Positions 1 to 12,816 of a stretch of 64,000 nt of DNA are shown here, piece after piece (position 1 is the first letter of the stretch; each line of letters begins with the position of its first letter). The stretch comes from Ehretia macrophylla (lineage: Eukaryota > Streptophyta > Magnoliopsida > Boraginales > Ehretiaceae): NCBI GenBank assembly GCA_037974665.1, contig CM075769.1:23462139-23526138 (forward strand), given 5' to 3'. Below the pieces are notes generated by a model, which saw only the letters and a list, made by a program, of their open reading frames with translations, was not told the DNA's origin and did no database searches. A program made the position numbers and the translations under genes.

Positions 1-1958
1 TCTCCCTCCACATCTCCCAGTCCCACTACTAATTCTTCATTATCATCTTCCCAACCTGCAGACTCTACTTCTAACTCTTTTACTCAATTAGCTCCTTAGT
101 CTCTACACCCTATCTAAAACAGGTTGCCTACCCCTTCCCCTCTACCAGTTACACTTTCTGCTTGTTACTCCCCTTCTCACTGAACCTTCTACTTACAAAG
201 AGGGATCCAAGTACTTATGTTAGGATCAGGCTATGAAAGATAAGTTTAAAGCTCTTCAACAACAACACACCTGGGATCTAGTTCCAGTCCCTACTGGTAG
301 ACAGCCCATAGGCTGTAAGTAGGTGTATAAAATAAAGAAACATGTAGATGGTACAATAGCTAGGTACAAGGCTAGACTAGTGGCAAAGGGATACCTACAA
401 GAACAGGGCCTAGACTACACAGAGACATTCAGTCCAGTGGTTAAGCCTCAAACAATAAGGGTAGTTCTTAGTCTAGCATTAGCCAACCATTGGACACTTA
501 AACAACTAGATGTGTCCAATGCATTTTTGCATGGTCACTTAGAAGAGACTGTCTACATGGAGCAGCCACCTGGCTTCATAAATTCAGAATACCCTACTCA
601 TGTTTGTAAGTTGAGGAAGTCATTATATGGGTTAAAACAAACCCCCAGGGCCTGGTATCAAATGCTTACATCTTATCTCAGTAAGCAGGTGTTCATTATG
701 AGTACTGCAGACAACTCTTTATTCATTCACAGGACAAATTCAAGTGTCACCTTGATACTCATCTATGTGGATGGTATTATCATCATAGGGACTGCCCTAT
801 CTGTTATCTCTACCTTAATATCTACTATGACTAAGACTTTTGCAATGAAGGATCTAGGGACACTGTCCTATTTCCTAGGTATAGAGGTTTACCACTCCTC
901 TCGAGGGTTGTCTATTCATCAAACAAAGTATGCAAATGATCTTCTAAAAAAAGCAGGGTTAACAGAGTGTAATCCTGCAACTACACCTTCTGTTCCTAAG
1001 TCAAAAGCCACTGATTCCTCTCCATACTCTAATCCCACACACTTCAGGAGTTTGGTTGGGGCCTACAATACTTAACTATGAGCAGGCTAGATATTGAGTT
1101 CTCTGTCAACTCTTTATGTCAACATATGTACTCTCTTACATCTGCTCACTATGCAGCCCTTAATAGAACACTCAGGTACATAAAAGGCACAATCAGTTAT
1201 GGCCTCAGTTTTCAGTCAAGACCTCTTCAACTTCTTGGTTTTACAGACTTGGACTGGGCTAGTGATCCTAATGACAGGAAATCAACGTCTGGGTATGCTA
1301 TTTACCTAGGACCTAATCTTATTTCCTGGACATCCAAGAAACAAGCCACAGTCTCTAGATCCTCCACAGAGGCAAAATACAGAGCAATGGCTCATGCCTC
1401 TACAGAGTTAAAATGGCTTACCTACCTGCTTAGAGATCTGCATATTCCTGTTGCAACTCCAATTCTATACTGTGACAACACTTCTACCATGGCACTAGCC
1501 ACCAATCCAGTTTTTCATGGCCGAATAAAACATATTGAAATTGATTATCATTTTGTTCGAGAGCAGGTGGCTTCTAAGCTGCTGCAATTGTCTTATGTTC
1601 CTAGCTCAGACCAAGTGGCAGATCTATTCACTAAGGCTCTACATCAAGCTACTTTTACCCATCTTAGATCCAAGCTTCCCCTAGCTCCCACCCCAGGCTC
1701 AACTTGAGGAGGGATGATAAGATATGTTCAGTTAGGCTTATTATCATGTAAAGTAGCTTCTGTTTATTCTTATGTAATTGCAGTCCAGCTGTATACAGCT
1801 GGCAGCACATGGACATGTGCACCCATGTGCTGCACGTGCACTCTCAAGTTAGTCAAACTATCTCTCTCTAGAATTGTATAAATACAGTTCAGCACAGTGT
1901 AATATTCAATTGAAAAAGCAATGCAATACAAGATATTTTCTCAAATTCTCTCTATTCA
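1..1958 (+). mobile_element. Copia element A (Ale/Retrofit-like), 3' portion
   Basis: Fossil Copia LTR retrotransposon cut by the left window edge. Parts visible: a Ser/Thr/Pro-rich linker (about 1-200), reverse transcriptase (about 240-1060, with [20 protein letters not shown] and SLYGLKQ), RNase H (about 1080-1690, with the DRKSTSGY and SSTEAKYRAM blocks), a purine tract next to the LTR, and one LTR. It reads on plus. Its proteins resemble elements B and C nearby, so all three are one lineage. Broken, with several interruptions. Its target duplication cannot be tested because the 5' end is outside the window. Confidence 0.9.
1715..1958 (+). repeat. 3' LTR of Copia element A
   Basis: Begins TGATAAGATATG right after the purine tract AGGAGGGA that follows the RNase H block. 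It contains a TATA-like TATAAATAC near 1878 and ends near TCTCTATTCA. The start is aligned to the same TGAT start seen in the LTRs of elements B and C. The exact right end (1958 or 1962) is uncertain because the partner LTR is outside the window. Confidence 0.7.
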
Positions 1959-2682
1959 ATCAGGGAGATCTTATATAATATGGAGACCAAGACTGAGAAA
2001 CATTCTGCAAGATGCTGGAGATAATAATGTTTCAATCGCAGATATCATATGGTGAGAGATATAATGTAACAGGGAAAGATAAGAGAGTCATGCTTTAGGC
2101 CATTCTTTTCATAAGAGATGTTAGGTAGGTTGAGAAAGAGAAAAACATACTTTCTCAGTTTTTTGTAAGTGTAGAAATTTAGCACTTGTTATGAGAACAA
2201 GTGTTGATGAAGGATCTACTCAGTTGATAATAGGACAATTGTAGACTGATTCTCAAGTATGGCAAAATCATCATTGGCATGGATAGTATTACATGGTATT
2301 CATTAGCACAATGTGAAGCTCCAAGAGTGGATAACATTAGAAAAAATGGGAGAAAAGGAGACTATGGTAGAGAATAGCATTATTGAATTAGGTTGTCGTG
2401 GTGTCCTACAAATATTTGAGGGTTGCCCCGTACTCTTGGGGGGTGGGGGTGGGGGTGGGGGTGGGGGTGGTTTTCCTAGGTGGCAATAGCGTTTAATCCT
2501 GTAGATTAGCCTAAGAAGTCTGGAGCCAAGTTTGATGTAAAAAATAAGGGTTTTGGATAATAGCAGTTGCCTCTCTGAAAGTTATGAAATAGGCTAGTAG
2601 CCTTGAAATTTATCCCAATGTCTTACTAATTGTATGTAATTACATTGTGTGCCCCACAATTCATGAAAAGTCAAAAATAAAA
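1959..2682. other. Spacer with no recognisable gene
   Basis: About 720 bp with no convincing coding frame. I looked for the missing 5' exon of EMC3 (the gene at 14076) and did not find it. The only clear structure is the G-rich microsatellite at 2438-2470. It may be old intron or intergenic DNA, or the degraded body of the LINE whose recognisable part starts near 2683. Confidence 0.5.
2438..2470 (+). repeat. (GGGGGT)n microsatellite, G-quadruplex-capable
   Basis: Five consecutive G5-6 runs separated by single T residues, on plus. The spacing fits an intramolecular G-quadruplex with one-nucleotide loops, which is among the most stable arrangements known. Confidence 0.85.
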
Positions 2683-2741
2683 TACTCGCAAGTCTTGTGC
2701 CCCAACAAGAGTTGCATTCTTCGCTTGGGATGCGGCTTGGG
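2683..2741 (+). mobile_element. L1-type LINE fragment, part left of the Copia C insertion
   Basis: Reads APTRVAFFAWDAAWG, the start of the zinc-binding domain (zf-RVT) at the C-terminus of plant L1 ORF2. The same domain resumes at 12984 after Copia C and its TTGGG duplication, as (G)RILTLDSLKKRG. How far the LINE runs to the left of 2683 is unclear, since the sequence there is too decayed to recognise. Confidence 0.75.
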
Positions 2742-2984
2742 TGAAGAAGAAGATAAGAGAGAGAATTAAGAAATTTCAGAAAGTTATATTTATTTCATCA
2801 TAATGATCTTTGTACATTGTCACTATTTATAGGCTGCCAAAGATGACTTAGCTATTAGTTACATGAGTCAACTATGACAGCTGTGTACAACTGTCCTTAC
2901 TATAACTAACTGTTTCTGCCTAATAGCTTGACTAACTAAGTCCCTAGTACAGAGTTACACATCACTTATCATTATACTTTATCA
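2742..2984 (-). repeat. 3' LTR of Copia element C
   Basis: Reads TGAAGAAGAAG to TATCA on plus, which is TGATAAAG to TTCTTCA on the element's own strand. The purine tract AAGGGGGG lies directly against it at 2985-2993. It matches the copy at 12831-12983. Confidence 0.88.
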
Positions 2985-3001
2985 CCCCCCTTCAAGCTGG
3001 A

Positions 3002-5225
3002 CTAGGCAGTGCTTAGTGGAAGCTTGTGAAGTAAATACTTGAACTGTCTGACTGGAAGTGCTTTAGTGTATAGGTCTGCCAATTGTTCTGTAGAAGCAAT
3101 GTAGGAAACCTGCAATTTCTTGCCCACAACTTGCTCCCTCACAAAGTGGTAGTCCAGTTCTATATGCTTAGTTCTGGCATGGAATACTGGGTTTGTAGCT
3201 AGAGCTATAGCAGACTGATTATCACAGTGCATGACTGGGGGTTTGATTGGAATAGACAAATCTTGTAGGAGAAATATTAACCACTTAAGTTCAGCAACTG
3301 TGTGAGCCATGACTCTATACTCTGCCTCTGTAGAGGATCTGGCCACAGTAGCTTGTTTCTTGGAACACCATGAGGCTGCATTAGGCCCTAGGAAGATCTG
3401 AAACCCTGTTGTAGACTTTCTATCATAATCATTGGCCCAATCACTGTCAGAGTAAGCCTGTAGATTTAATGGACCTAGCTGAAACAACACCCTATAGTGT
3501 AAAGTCCCTTTGACATACCTTAGGGCTCTTTTGAGAGATGCATAGTCAGCAACAGTTGGTTGGTGCAATGTGTTGACAAAGAGCATTCACAGTATATTGA
3601 AGATCAGGCCTAGTGAGTGTTAGATATTGTAGAGCTCCTACTATACTCCTAAAGTGTGTGGAGTTAGCGTAAGAAGTGGAGTCGGATGTAGCAATGTTGG
3701 TGTGTTTAGAATAGTGAGGAGTTTCAGATGCCTTGCAATCACTTAAGCCTGCTTTTTGCAGAAGTTCCTGGGCATATTTAGTTTGATGAAGCAACAATGA
3801 GTGAGATATAGAAGTAACTTCTATGCCTAGAAAGTAGGAGAGTCTGCCTAGATCTTTCATTAGAAAACTGACTGTGCATAGAGGCAATAAACTGAGTAAT
3901 GGCCTGAGTGGATGAACTAGTTAGTATAATGTCATCAACATAAACCAAAAGTACTAGAATGTGAGTAGACGTTTTCTGAACAAACAAAGAGGTGTCAGCC
4001 TTGCTACATACAAAACCAGAGTCTAGGAGAAAGGTAGAGAGTCTATGATACCAGGCCTTAGGAGCCTGTTTGAGATCATAAAGAGATTTTTGTAGTTTAC
4101 AAACATGGTTGGGTTTTTGGGGATTTGAGAAACCCTGGGGCTGAGCCATATAGATCTCTTCCTCTAGGAAACCATGCAAGAAAGCATTGGAAACATCTAA
4201 CTGTTGTAATGGCCAGTTATGATGCAATGCTAAGGAAATAACCACCCTTATAGTTTGGGCTTTAACAACAGGGCTTAGTGTAATCTATCCCATGTGCTTG
4301 ATTGTAGCCTTTGGCTACCAACCTGGCTTTGTATCTAGCCACTGAACCATGTAAATGGGTTTTAATTTTGTAAACCCATTTACAACCTATAGGTTTCCTG
4401 TCAGGAGGTAGAGAGACAAGGGTCCAGGTCTTTTGATCAAGGAGGGCTTTATATTTTTCTGCCATGGCTTGTTGCAGTGACAATATTTGGAGGCTTCCTT
4501 GTAAGTGGAAGGTTCTGTTGTAGGTGGTGTCTGAATGAGATTATGTAACTGATAAAGTGGAGGAGGGAGACAACCTGTCTTTGATCTAGTCAACATAGGA
4601 TGCAATGAATGTGGGGCCAAGACAGTGTTAGACTCAGAGGAAGAAACAGTGGGAGATAAGGAATCTGAGGTATAAGAATTATTGTTGATAGCAATTAACT
4701 GCTCTGGCTGAGAATCTGTGGAAATATCCTCATGAGAGGTGTCTATGTGTTGGGGTTGATGATAAGAAGGCTGAGATGGGGATTGAGTACTTGTACTTGA
4801 ATTTTGAGACAAATTAGTTGTACAAGAGGCTATTGGAAAGGGATGGACCTCTGATGTAGGAAAGAAGAAAGAAGGTAAAACTGTAGAGGAAAGATTAGTA
4901 GGGAATGGATGGATGTGAGGCTGGTGAGGAAGTGGTTTAGTGGAGCAGGGAAAGACATGCTCCAGAAACCTGACATGCCTAGAAGTGTACACCCTTTGAG
5001 TTGCTATATCTAAGCACCTGTACCCTTTAGTTGTGGGGCAGTATCCTAGGAAGAGACATGGTTTGGACCTTTCTTCCAACTTGTTCTTTGCATGTGGCCT
5101 TAACCAAGGGCAACACAAACACCCAAAAACCTTGAGGTGTGAGTAATCTGGGTTGTGTTTATAAAGAACTGTAGAGGGAGACTGATTATGTAGAACAGGG
5201 GTGGGTGGTCTATTTATGAGATAGT
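3002..5225 (-). pseudogene. Copia C pol remnant: late integrase, linker, RT, RNase H
   Basis: Minus-strand Copia coding remains. From high to low coordinate: the end of the integrase region with LFLGYCPTTKGYRCLD (about 5050), a Ser/Thr/Pro-rich linker, reverse transcriptase (about 4480-3700, with [10 protein letters not shown] and the catalytic block YVDDIILT), and RNase H (about 3590-3010, with DYDRKSTTGF and SSTEAEYRVM). It acted in reverse transcription of the element's RNA inside virus-like particles. Fossil, no intact product expected. Confidence 0.88.
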
Positions 5226-5230
5226 TAGCC

Positions 5231-5510
5231 TGATATGATAGATACTAGGAGATAGAGTTAGCAGTGAACTGAATAGAGTTTAGTTCACGGAGATAGAGTT
5301 AGCAGTGAACTGAACAGAGTTCAGTTCACCTCTGCCAGCTGTACAGTGGCTGGCAGAGTTAGTTATAACTAACTCCTAGCTTAGAGTAGAAGCTAGAAAG
5401 CTCTAAGTATCACATTTGTAAACACTATAAATACTGCAACTATGTACAAGACATTTAGTTAATCAAATACACATTTTATATTTTCTTCTCTCTCTCTCTG
5501 TTTTCTCTCA
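5231..5510 (+). repeat. 5' LTR of Copia element B, with internal 41-bp tandem duplication
   Basis: Starts TGATATGATAG and ends TTTTCTCTCA. TATAAATACTGC near 5426 is the likely TATA region. Compared with the 3' LTR (239 bp) it is 280 bp. The extra length is a 41-bp tandem copy of the segment beginning GGAGATAGAGTTAGCAG (about 5249-5330). Confidence 0.93.
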
Positions 5511-5525
5511 TGGTATCACAGAGCC
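5511..5525 (+). other. Primer-binding site of Copia element B
   Basis: TGGTATCACAGAGCC abuts the LTR with no spacer. It begins with TGGTATC, the complement of the 3' end of initiator tRNA-Met, but differs from the usual TGGTATCAGAGC further in. Element C has a similar variant, TGGTATCGAGAGCC. Confidence 0.75.
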
Positions 5526-5804
5526 AGAAGGTCCTCCGCCATTGAAGACCTTCATTTTTTTTTGTGAAATCAAGCTTTATTCATGCTGATTTCACCCTAG
5601 AAATAGTTCCGACTCCATTACAGGAGGTCTCTGCAGCTTCGCGACTCAGTTTTAGTCTCTTCTCCAGCTTCGCGACTCTTCTTCATTTTCTCAAACCCTA
5701 AATTCACAAATTAGGGTTTTGTTTTTTTGTAAAAACTCCATTGTTACAGCTCCAAAGCTCTTATTCTTCTCTGATTAACTCTATTTTCTCTCGCACATCA
5801 ATCA

Positions 5805-8800
5805 ATGGCTTCCAGCTCCACATCTCCTGCCATGGCTTCCACAGCTCATACATCTTCATCATCACCAGCTATGGAGTCTACAGTTGCTCCTGAACTACCT
5901 ATAGGTCTCAAGAATCTTCAACATAATCTGACTAGTCTTCTTCAAATCAAATTGGACAATTCAAACTATGTTCTTTGGAAGGTTCAATTGCAAGTAGTTC
6001 TTCAAGGAAATCAACTCTTTGATCATGTGTCTGGACATACATATCTACCTTCACTTCATATTTCCAATTCTTAAGGTCAACAAGTGGTCAATCCAGCTTA
6101 TCTTACATGGACTCTCATGGATCAGCAACTTAAATCATGTCTCTATGCATCTATGACTCCTACAGTGCTTGCTCAAGTCCTCCATTTACCAACTGCCTCT
6201 TCTATCTGGCAAGCACTAGCCTCCAGGTTTAGCTCCCTGAGTAGGTCCCATATTCATCAACTGAAAGAGGAGCTGCAAACCATCACTAAAGGTAATCAGT
6301 CTATGCAAGTTTATCTAGATAAGATCAAGTCTCTTAATGATAGTCTTGCAGCAGCAATAGAGATTATTTCAGAAGAAGACTTAGTCTTATACACATTGAG
6401 GGGCTTACCTCTAGAGTATGAAGCTTTCAGAACAACCATTAGGACCAGACCTACCTCTATTCCCAGTCAAGAATTGAGCAGTCTCCTCATATCAGAGGAA
6501 CTGCATCAGAAAAGACTTCATTCTCACACACATCATTCCACACCTATCTCAGATGTCCATACAGCCCTGTATAGCACCACTTACTCTACTTACAACCCTA
6601 ATTTCAAGGGCAAAGGTAGGGGCCATGGAAACAGAGGGGGCAGGGGGTGTAGAGGACAGAGAAATCAGGGCAGAGGTGTTCTAGGTCAAGCACTATCACC
6701 TCAGTTTTCCCACCCACAAGCACCACCTCATTTTATCCACCCCCAAACACCACCTCAGTTTTCCTACTCACCCTTTTCTCAGTCCCCTCAATCTTTCTCC
6801 TCTCAGCCTACTAAGGTTTACTGTCAAATTTGTGGCAAACCAAACCACTCTGCAATAGAGTGCTGGCACAGATTTGACAATAGTTATTCTGCTCCTCCAA
6901 AGGATAAGCAAGCACTAGCCACTCATATAGGCAATCCTCCTACCTCTGAAACCTATTGGTATCTTGATTCCGGTGCCAACACCCATGTCACCAATGATCT
7001 TGCTCAAATGCACATTTCCTATCCTTATCAAGGATCAGACACTGTTGCTGTGGGAAATGGCCAATCTCTGCCTATTCAACAAATGGGTAATGGTACTTTA
7101 CTAACTCCCACTTCCTCTTTTTACCTTCAAAATATTCTTTATGTTCCTCAAATAGCATCTAACCTCATCTCTGTTTATCAACTAACTAAAGACAACAATT
7201 GTTCTGTTGTTTTTAATTCCAAGGAGGTGCTCATCCTGGACAATAGTACTAGGCAAGTGAGATACAAGGCCCTTTGTAATAAAGGTTTGTATGCTCTGCC
7301 AGCTAGTCCAGTGGCTGCTACTTCAGTGCAAAATCAGGTTTTTGCTTGCAGCTTCTCCTCAGCCACTCAGTCTAAGACTCTTCTTTGGCATAATAGATTA
7401 GGTCATCCTTCTGGTAATGTCTTACATTCATTATCCTCTGTTCTGAATGTACAGTTGCCTACAAAAACTATAGAATGTTCAGCATGTGCTGTTTCCAAAG
7501 CTCATAGATTACCCTTTGCAATTTCAGAGTATGTCAGTAATTTTCCTTTTCAACTTGTACACTCAGACATCTGGGGACCTGCCCCTTATGATTCTTGTAT
7601 GGGTTATAAATACTATATACTTTTTCTAGATGATTACTCTAGATTTGCTTGGTTTTATCCACTGAAATTCAAATCTCAAGCTTATGATGCCTATCTCAGT
7701 TTTGTGTCTATGGTTCGAACACAATTTAAAACTTCCATACAAACATTAAGAACAGATAACGGCACTGAGTATACAAGTCATAAATTCCAATTGTTTCTAC
7801 AAACAGGTGGAACAATTCATCAAACCTCCTGCCCTTACACTCCAGAACAGAATGGAAGGGTAGAGAGGAAGCATAGGCATCTAATGGAGACTACTCTCAC
7901 ACTCTTAAACCAGTCTCATCTACCCCCTAATTACTGGCTTGAGGCATTGGCTGCAACAAATTTTCTTATCAACAGGTTGCCAACACCTGTTCTCAATCAC
8001 ATTTCTCCTTATCAAAAACTTTTTCCTACTATTCCTGATTATCACTTTCTTAGATCTTTTGGCTGCTTGTGTTATCCGTGGCTTAAGCCATACAACAAGC
8101 ACAAACTAGAAAATAAATCAAGGCCCTGTATTTTCTTAGGCTATAATGTTCACACAAAAGGTTATAAATGCTTAGATCCTAGTACTAATAAAGTTTTTCT
8201 CTCTAGGCATGTAACTTTTGTTGAGCATATCTTTCCTTATTCTGCTTCCTCTGCTTCTACATCAGAAATTTTAATTGGTTTTGCTACCTCCTTCTCCTAC
8301 CCACCACTTTTCCCTTCCACCCCTTTACTTAGTAATCCTCCAACTCTGTTATCTCCCGCTAGTTCTTCTACTCCCTCTTCTCTATCTTTGACACCAGTGG
8401 CATCCCCTCATACACAGTCTGGCTCTACTACTCCAAACTTAGGTTCAACACAGTCCTTATCTCTGTCCTCCTCTGCCACCACTGCGTCTTCTAGTGATTC
8501 TCCTGCCCTATCTGTTGCATCTCAGCCCTCTCTCTCTCCTGAACCACTTCCACACTTGGCTCCACCTTCACAACATCCTATGCTCACTAGATCTAAGACA
8601 GGCTGTCTACCACCTCCACTATATCAACTTAACAGTCTCATCACAACACCTACAACCACTGAACCAGCTACATACAGAGAGGCTGCCAAATATGTGTGCT
8701 GGACTAAGGCCATGCAAGAGGAATTTGATGCTTTGCAACATCAACAAACATGGGAATTGGTTTCCCTTCCATCCAACAGGCAACCTATTGGCTGCAAGTG

Positions 8801-10196
8801 GGTATACAAAATCAAACAACATGCAGATGGCACAGTAGCTAGATACAAAGCTAGACTTGTTGCTAAGGGCTACCTACAAGAACAGGGAATAGATTATACA
8901 GAAACTTTTAGTCCTGTGGTAAAATCTCAGACAATTAGGGTGGTAATCAGTCTAGCTCTTCATCATACCTGGCCACTCAAGCAATTAGATGTTTCTAATG
9001 CTTTTCTCCATGGCAATTTAGAGGAAATAGTGTACATGCAACAACCACAAGGGTTTCTAGACTCAGACAAACCAGATTATGTATGCAGGTTGAAAAAGTC
9101 TCTCTATGGCCTCAAACAAGCCCCCAGGGCCTGGTATTATAAGCTGACCACTTTTCTACTGCAGCAGGGGTTTGTTATGAGCACTGCAGACAATTCTCTG
9201 TTCATTCATAGCACTTCAACCTCTCTTATTCTCATTCTTATATATGTGGATGATATTATTGTCACTGGTACATCTCTCTCAGCCATTGATTCACTCATTC
9301 TAGATATGGGTCAGACTTTTGCCATGAAAGATCTTGGCCCCTTATCCTATTTTTTGGGAATAGAGGTTTAGAGAATGCATAAAGGTTTTTTATTACATCA
9401 GACTAAATATGCTGTTGATTTACTGAAGAAAGCTGGGTTGTCTGACTGTAATCCTGCAGCTACACCAACAATGGTTCAGTCTTCTAAATCTGATTCCACT
9501 CTATACTCAAATCCTACCTTATTCAGAAGTTTGACTGGGGCATTGCAATACCTCACAATGACTAGACCAGATCTTCAATTTGTAGTCAATACATTATGTC
9601 AGAAAATGCATTCTCCTACTGTGGCAGATTTTGCTGCACTTAAAAGGGCTTTGAGATATATCAAGGGTACTCTTCAGCAGGGTCTCTTTTTTCAACCAGG
9701 CCCCCTCCATCTATTTGGGTTTGTGGATTCTGATTGGGTAGCAGACATAGTTGATAGAAAATCAACTTCAGGCTATTCTATTTTCTTGGGACCAAATCTA
9801 ATTTCCTGGACTTCAAAGAAGCAGCCTACTGTCTCTAGATCATCTACAGAGGCAGAATACAGGGCCATGGCCCATGTAGCTGCAGAACTTAAATGGTTGA
9901 CTTACTTACTAAAGGATTTGGCAGTTCCATGTCCTCCTCCGGTTCTACATTGTGACAACTAGTCTGCTATGGCCCTAGCTACTAATCCTATTTTTCATGC
10001 ACGCACTAAGCATATAGAGATTGACTACCACTTCATCCGAGAGCAAGTGGTCGCCAAGAACTTAAAATTGTCCTACATTCCTACTACACAACAGGTCGCA
10101 GATCTGTTTACCAAAGCTCTTCCCAAGGACAAGTTCTACTACCTGAAGGCCAAGCTTCCCCTGCTGACTACCAAGGCTCAGCTTGAGGGGGGCTGA
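5805..10196 (+). pseudogene. Copia B gag-pol remnant
   Basis: Polyprotein region. Gag (about 5805-6880): an N-terminal block with LDNSNYVLWKVQLQVVLQG, a Gly/Arg-rich stretch, and a CCHC knuckle [14 protein letters not shown] near 6830. Protease: [14 protein letters not shown] near 6957. Integrase: HNRLGHPSG zinc region near 7390, core with HSDIWGP and RTDNGTEY (about 7560-7770), and [15 protein letters not shown]. Reverse transcriptase: [14 protein letters not shown] (about 8840) to YVDDIIVTG (about 9245). RNase H: DRKSTSGYSIFLGPN and SSTEAEYRAM (about 9755-9870). The frame ends at the start of the 3' LTR. Most of pol is still open and codon-like, in keeping with a young insertion, but it is broken about three times. 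Confidence 0.92.
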
Positions 10197-10432
10197 TATG
10201 ATAGATACTAGGAGATAGAGTTAGCAGTGAACTGAACAGAGTTCAGTTCACCTCTGCCAGCTATACAGTGGCTGGTAAAGTTAGTTATAACTAACTCCTA
10301 GCTTAGAGAAGAAGCTAGAAAGCTCTAAGTATCACATTTGTAAACACTATAAATACTGCAACTATGTACAAGACATTTAGTTAATCAAATACACATTTTA
10401 TATTTTCTTCTCTCTCTCTCTGTTTTCTCTCA
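10194..10432 (+). repeat. 3' LTR of Copia element B
   Basis: TGATATGATAG to TCTCTCA, preceded by the purine tract TTGAGGGGGGC. Followed by the target duplication TAGCC. Near-identical to the 5' LTR apart from the 41-bp duplication carried there. Confidence 0.93.
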
Positions 10433-10437
10433 TAGCC

Positions 10438-12435
10438 GTAACCATTGCCTCTAGCTAGTATCTAGGAGGAATATAAGAGTGATTTAAGAGTGCTAGAGCT
10501 ATTTCAACTAGGTGCATATGTTTCCTCTCTGCCTTGCCATTTTGTTCGGGTGTAAAAGGACAGGAGGTTTGATGTATAATTCCTAAACTTGTAAGGTGTT
10601 GACTGAATTTATGGTTTAGATACTCTGTACCATTATCTGTCCTAAGGGTCTTAATGGTAGTGTTAAAATGATTTTGAACTAATGCAGTGAAGCTTAGTAA
10701 TGCAGAATAGGCATCTGATTTAGCTTTCATAGGATATAACTAGGAAAATCGTGAAAAATCATCAATGAACACTATATAATACTTGTATTGCATACATGAA
10801 GCAGTAGGGGCTGGGCCCGAAACATCAGAATGTACTAATTGAAATGGAAATTCAGTAACAGTACTAGAAAGATGAAAAGGTAACTTGTGTGATTTTGTTA
10901 CTGAACAAGAATTACAATCTAGAGTGGTTTTAGGCAATGTAATATGTAGTGTAGAAGACAAGAGTTGAGCAGCAGGCCTGGAAGGGTGCCCCAGCCTTAG
11001 ATGCCACTGATAAGCAGTTTTGGTGGAGAAGTAGTCTTGGTTGTGCAGGTGAGAATCTTCCTTGCAGGAGATGTAGAGGAAAGGGGACTGCAAGGAATAG
11101 GATATAAGCCCCGTCTACAGGGGGCCTGAAACAAAGTCCTCTTGGTAGCATTGTCTAGTATTGTGACTCCCTTAGAAGTAAACATGACAATACAATTATT
11201 ATCCTTTGTAAGTTTAGAAACAGACAACAGATTTGAGGAAATATTAGGTATATAAAGAACATAATTAAGTGATAGAGGAGTGGTAGAAGTGGGAAGTGTG
11301 GTAGTCCTATGCTGTGAATAGATAAAGTAGTTCCATTACCAACTGCCACTTGATTTGCACCCTCATAAAGATGAGCATTCTTTAGGTTTGCCAGTTCATG
11401 AGTGACATAGGTATTGGCTCCAGAGTCCAAGTACCACTGATTCTTTGTATGTGTTGAGGGTCCTGCTGTGGCCACCATAGCCTTCTTTTCTTGTTTAGGG
11501 CAGGCATAGTTAAGAGCATCAAATCTGTGCTAGCATTCTAAGGCGGAATGGTTAGGTTTCCCACAAATCTGACAAGACAGAGTAGAGGTAGGAGCAGTGG
11601 AAGTGTTATATGGCTTCTGTGTGTTATGTGATGAGCCTGAGTTATAGTTCTTATTTCCTTTGCCCCCTCTGCCCCTTTTATTATTCCTTCCCCTGCCCCT
11701 GTTAGAATGTTCAAAGGAACTGGATGCCTTTGTGTACAAGGCAGTGGGAAGCTCTGCAATTTGAGTGGAGTTAAGTCTGGTAGAGTTGAGGAAGTTGATG
11801 TTCAGCTCCTCTGTGAGGAGTAGGCTAGAAAGTTCACTCAGAGTAATAGAGGTTGTTCTGAGTCTAATGTTTGACCTGAAAGTCCTATACTCTATTGGCA
11901 GACCTTTCAGAATATAGAAGATTAGGTCTCATTCCTCAACAGGAGATGAAGCAGAAACAAGACTATCTGAAACCGCCTTTACATGGTCCAAGTATGCTTG
12001 CATGGATAAAGTGCCCTTACTGAGAGAATGAAGCTTCTGTTTCAAGTGATGGATATGTGCCCTACTGAGATTATTAAACCTCTGCTCCAGAGTTTTCCAA
12101 ATAGCAGTTGCAGTAGTGAGATGAAACACCTGTGGAAGTACTGAAGGTGATATTGAAGCAATAAGGCATGTCTTCAAAAGTTTATCTACTGTGATCCATG
12201 TAGAATAGGCAGGATTTGGTGATGTAGTGCCATTGGCAGAAGTTAGGGTTTGGGATGGAAGTGTTGTGCTGCCATCAACATATTCTAGCAGATCATAGGC
12301 TTGTAAAACAGTGTGTAATTGTGCTCGCCAAACTAGATAGTTAGAATTTTCTAGTTGAATCTTAACTAAAGAATTAAGATTTTGAATGAAGAGTTTGAGT
12401 CCAAACGGAAGATCATCATCAGAGGATAGAGGCAT
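10438..12435 (-). pseudogene. Copia C gag, protease and integrase remnant
   Basis: Minus-strand part of element C upstream of the B insertion. Gag from about 12435 (LENSNYLVWRAQLHTVLQA), a Gly/Arg-rich stretch and CCHC knuckle [14 protein letters not shown] near 11570-11530, protease [14 protein letters not shown] near 11435, integrase zinc region WHLRLGHPS near 11010, and core blocks HSDVSGP and [13 protein letters not shown] down to 10455. The integrase region continues beyond element B at 5225. Fossil, with several breaks. Confidence 0.88.
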
Positions 12436-12816
12436 GATTAAATGCTACTGTTATGAAGAAGAGATGTAAGAACTGAAAGAAGAAAGATGCAAACCCTAGC
12501 TTGAGAGAAGACTTGGAGAACAAGCTTCGAAGCTCCAAAAAGATGCTTTAATGGAGTCGCAAGTCTGTTTTGAAGTAGAAACAACAATTAAAGATATGAA
12601 AAGAAGAATCAACAGGTATGAAGTAGCTATTGATGCTTCGATGGTGTCAATGAAACCCTAACTTGGAAAGAGGTGAGAAGTGCTCAAATTGACGTTGCGA
12701 AGCTTCAAACTGGTTCAGTAATGGCATCGCAACTTTGCTACTAGGTAATTGTAGTTGTCTATGAGCTTGATTACAGAAAAAAAAATGGCTGATCATTGAT
12801 CACAGGTAGGATCAAT

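Larger units (their letters stand above)
5231..10432 (+). mobile_element. Copia element B (Ale/Retrofit-like), nearly whole
   Basis: A 5.2-kb Copia element with two LTRs and a perfect target duplication TAGCC (5226-5230 and 10433-10437), inserted in opposite orientation into the integrase region of element C. Order on plus: LTR, primer-binding site, gag, protease, integrase, RT, RNase H, purine tract, LTR. The LTRs differ at roughly four sites over 239 bp, plus a 41-bp duplication in the 5' LTR. At a commonly used grass rate that points to less than about one million years. It looks nearly whole, with about three breaks. Confidence 0.95.

Noticed and set aside
8494-8838. Overlapping frame inside Copia B
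   Set aside because: A shadow of the pol frame on the same strand, with no domain of its own.
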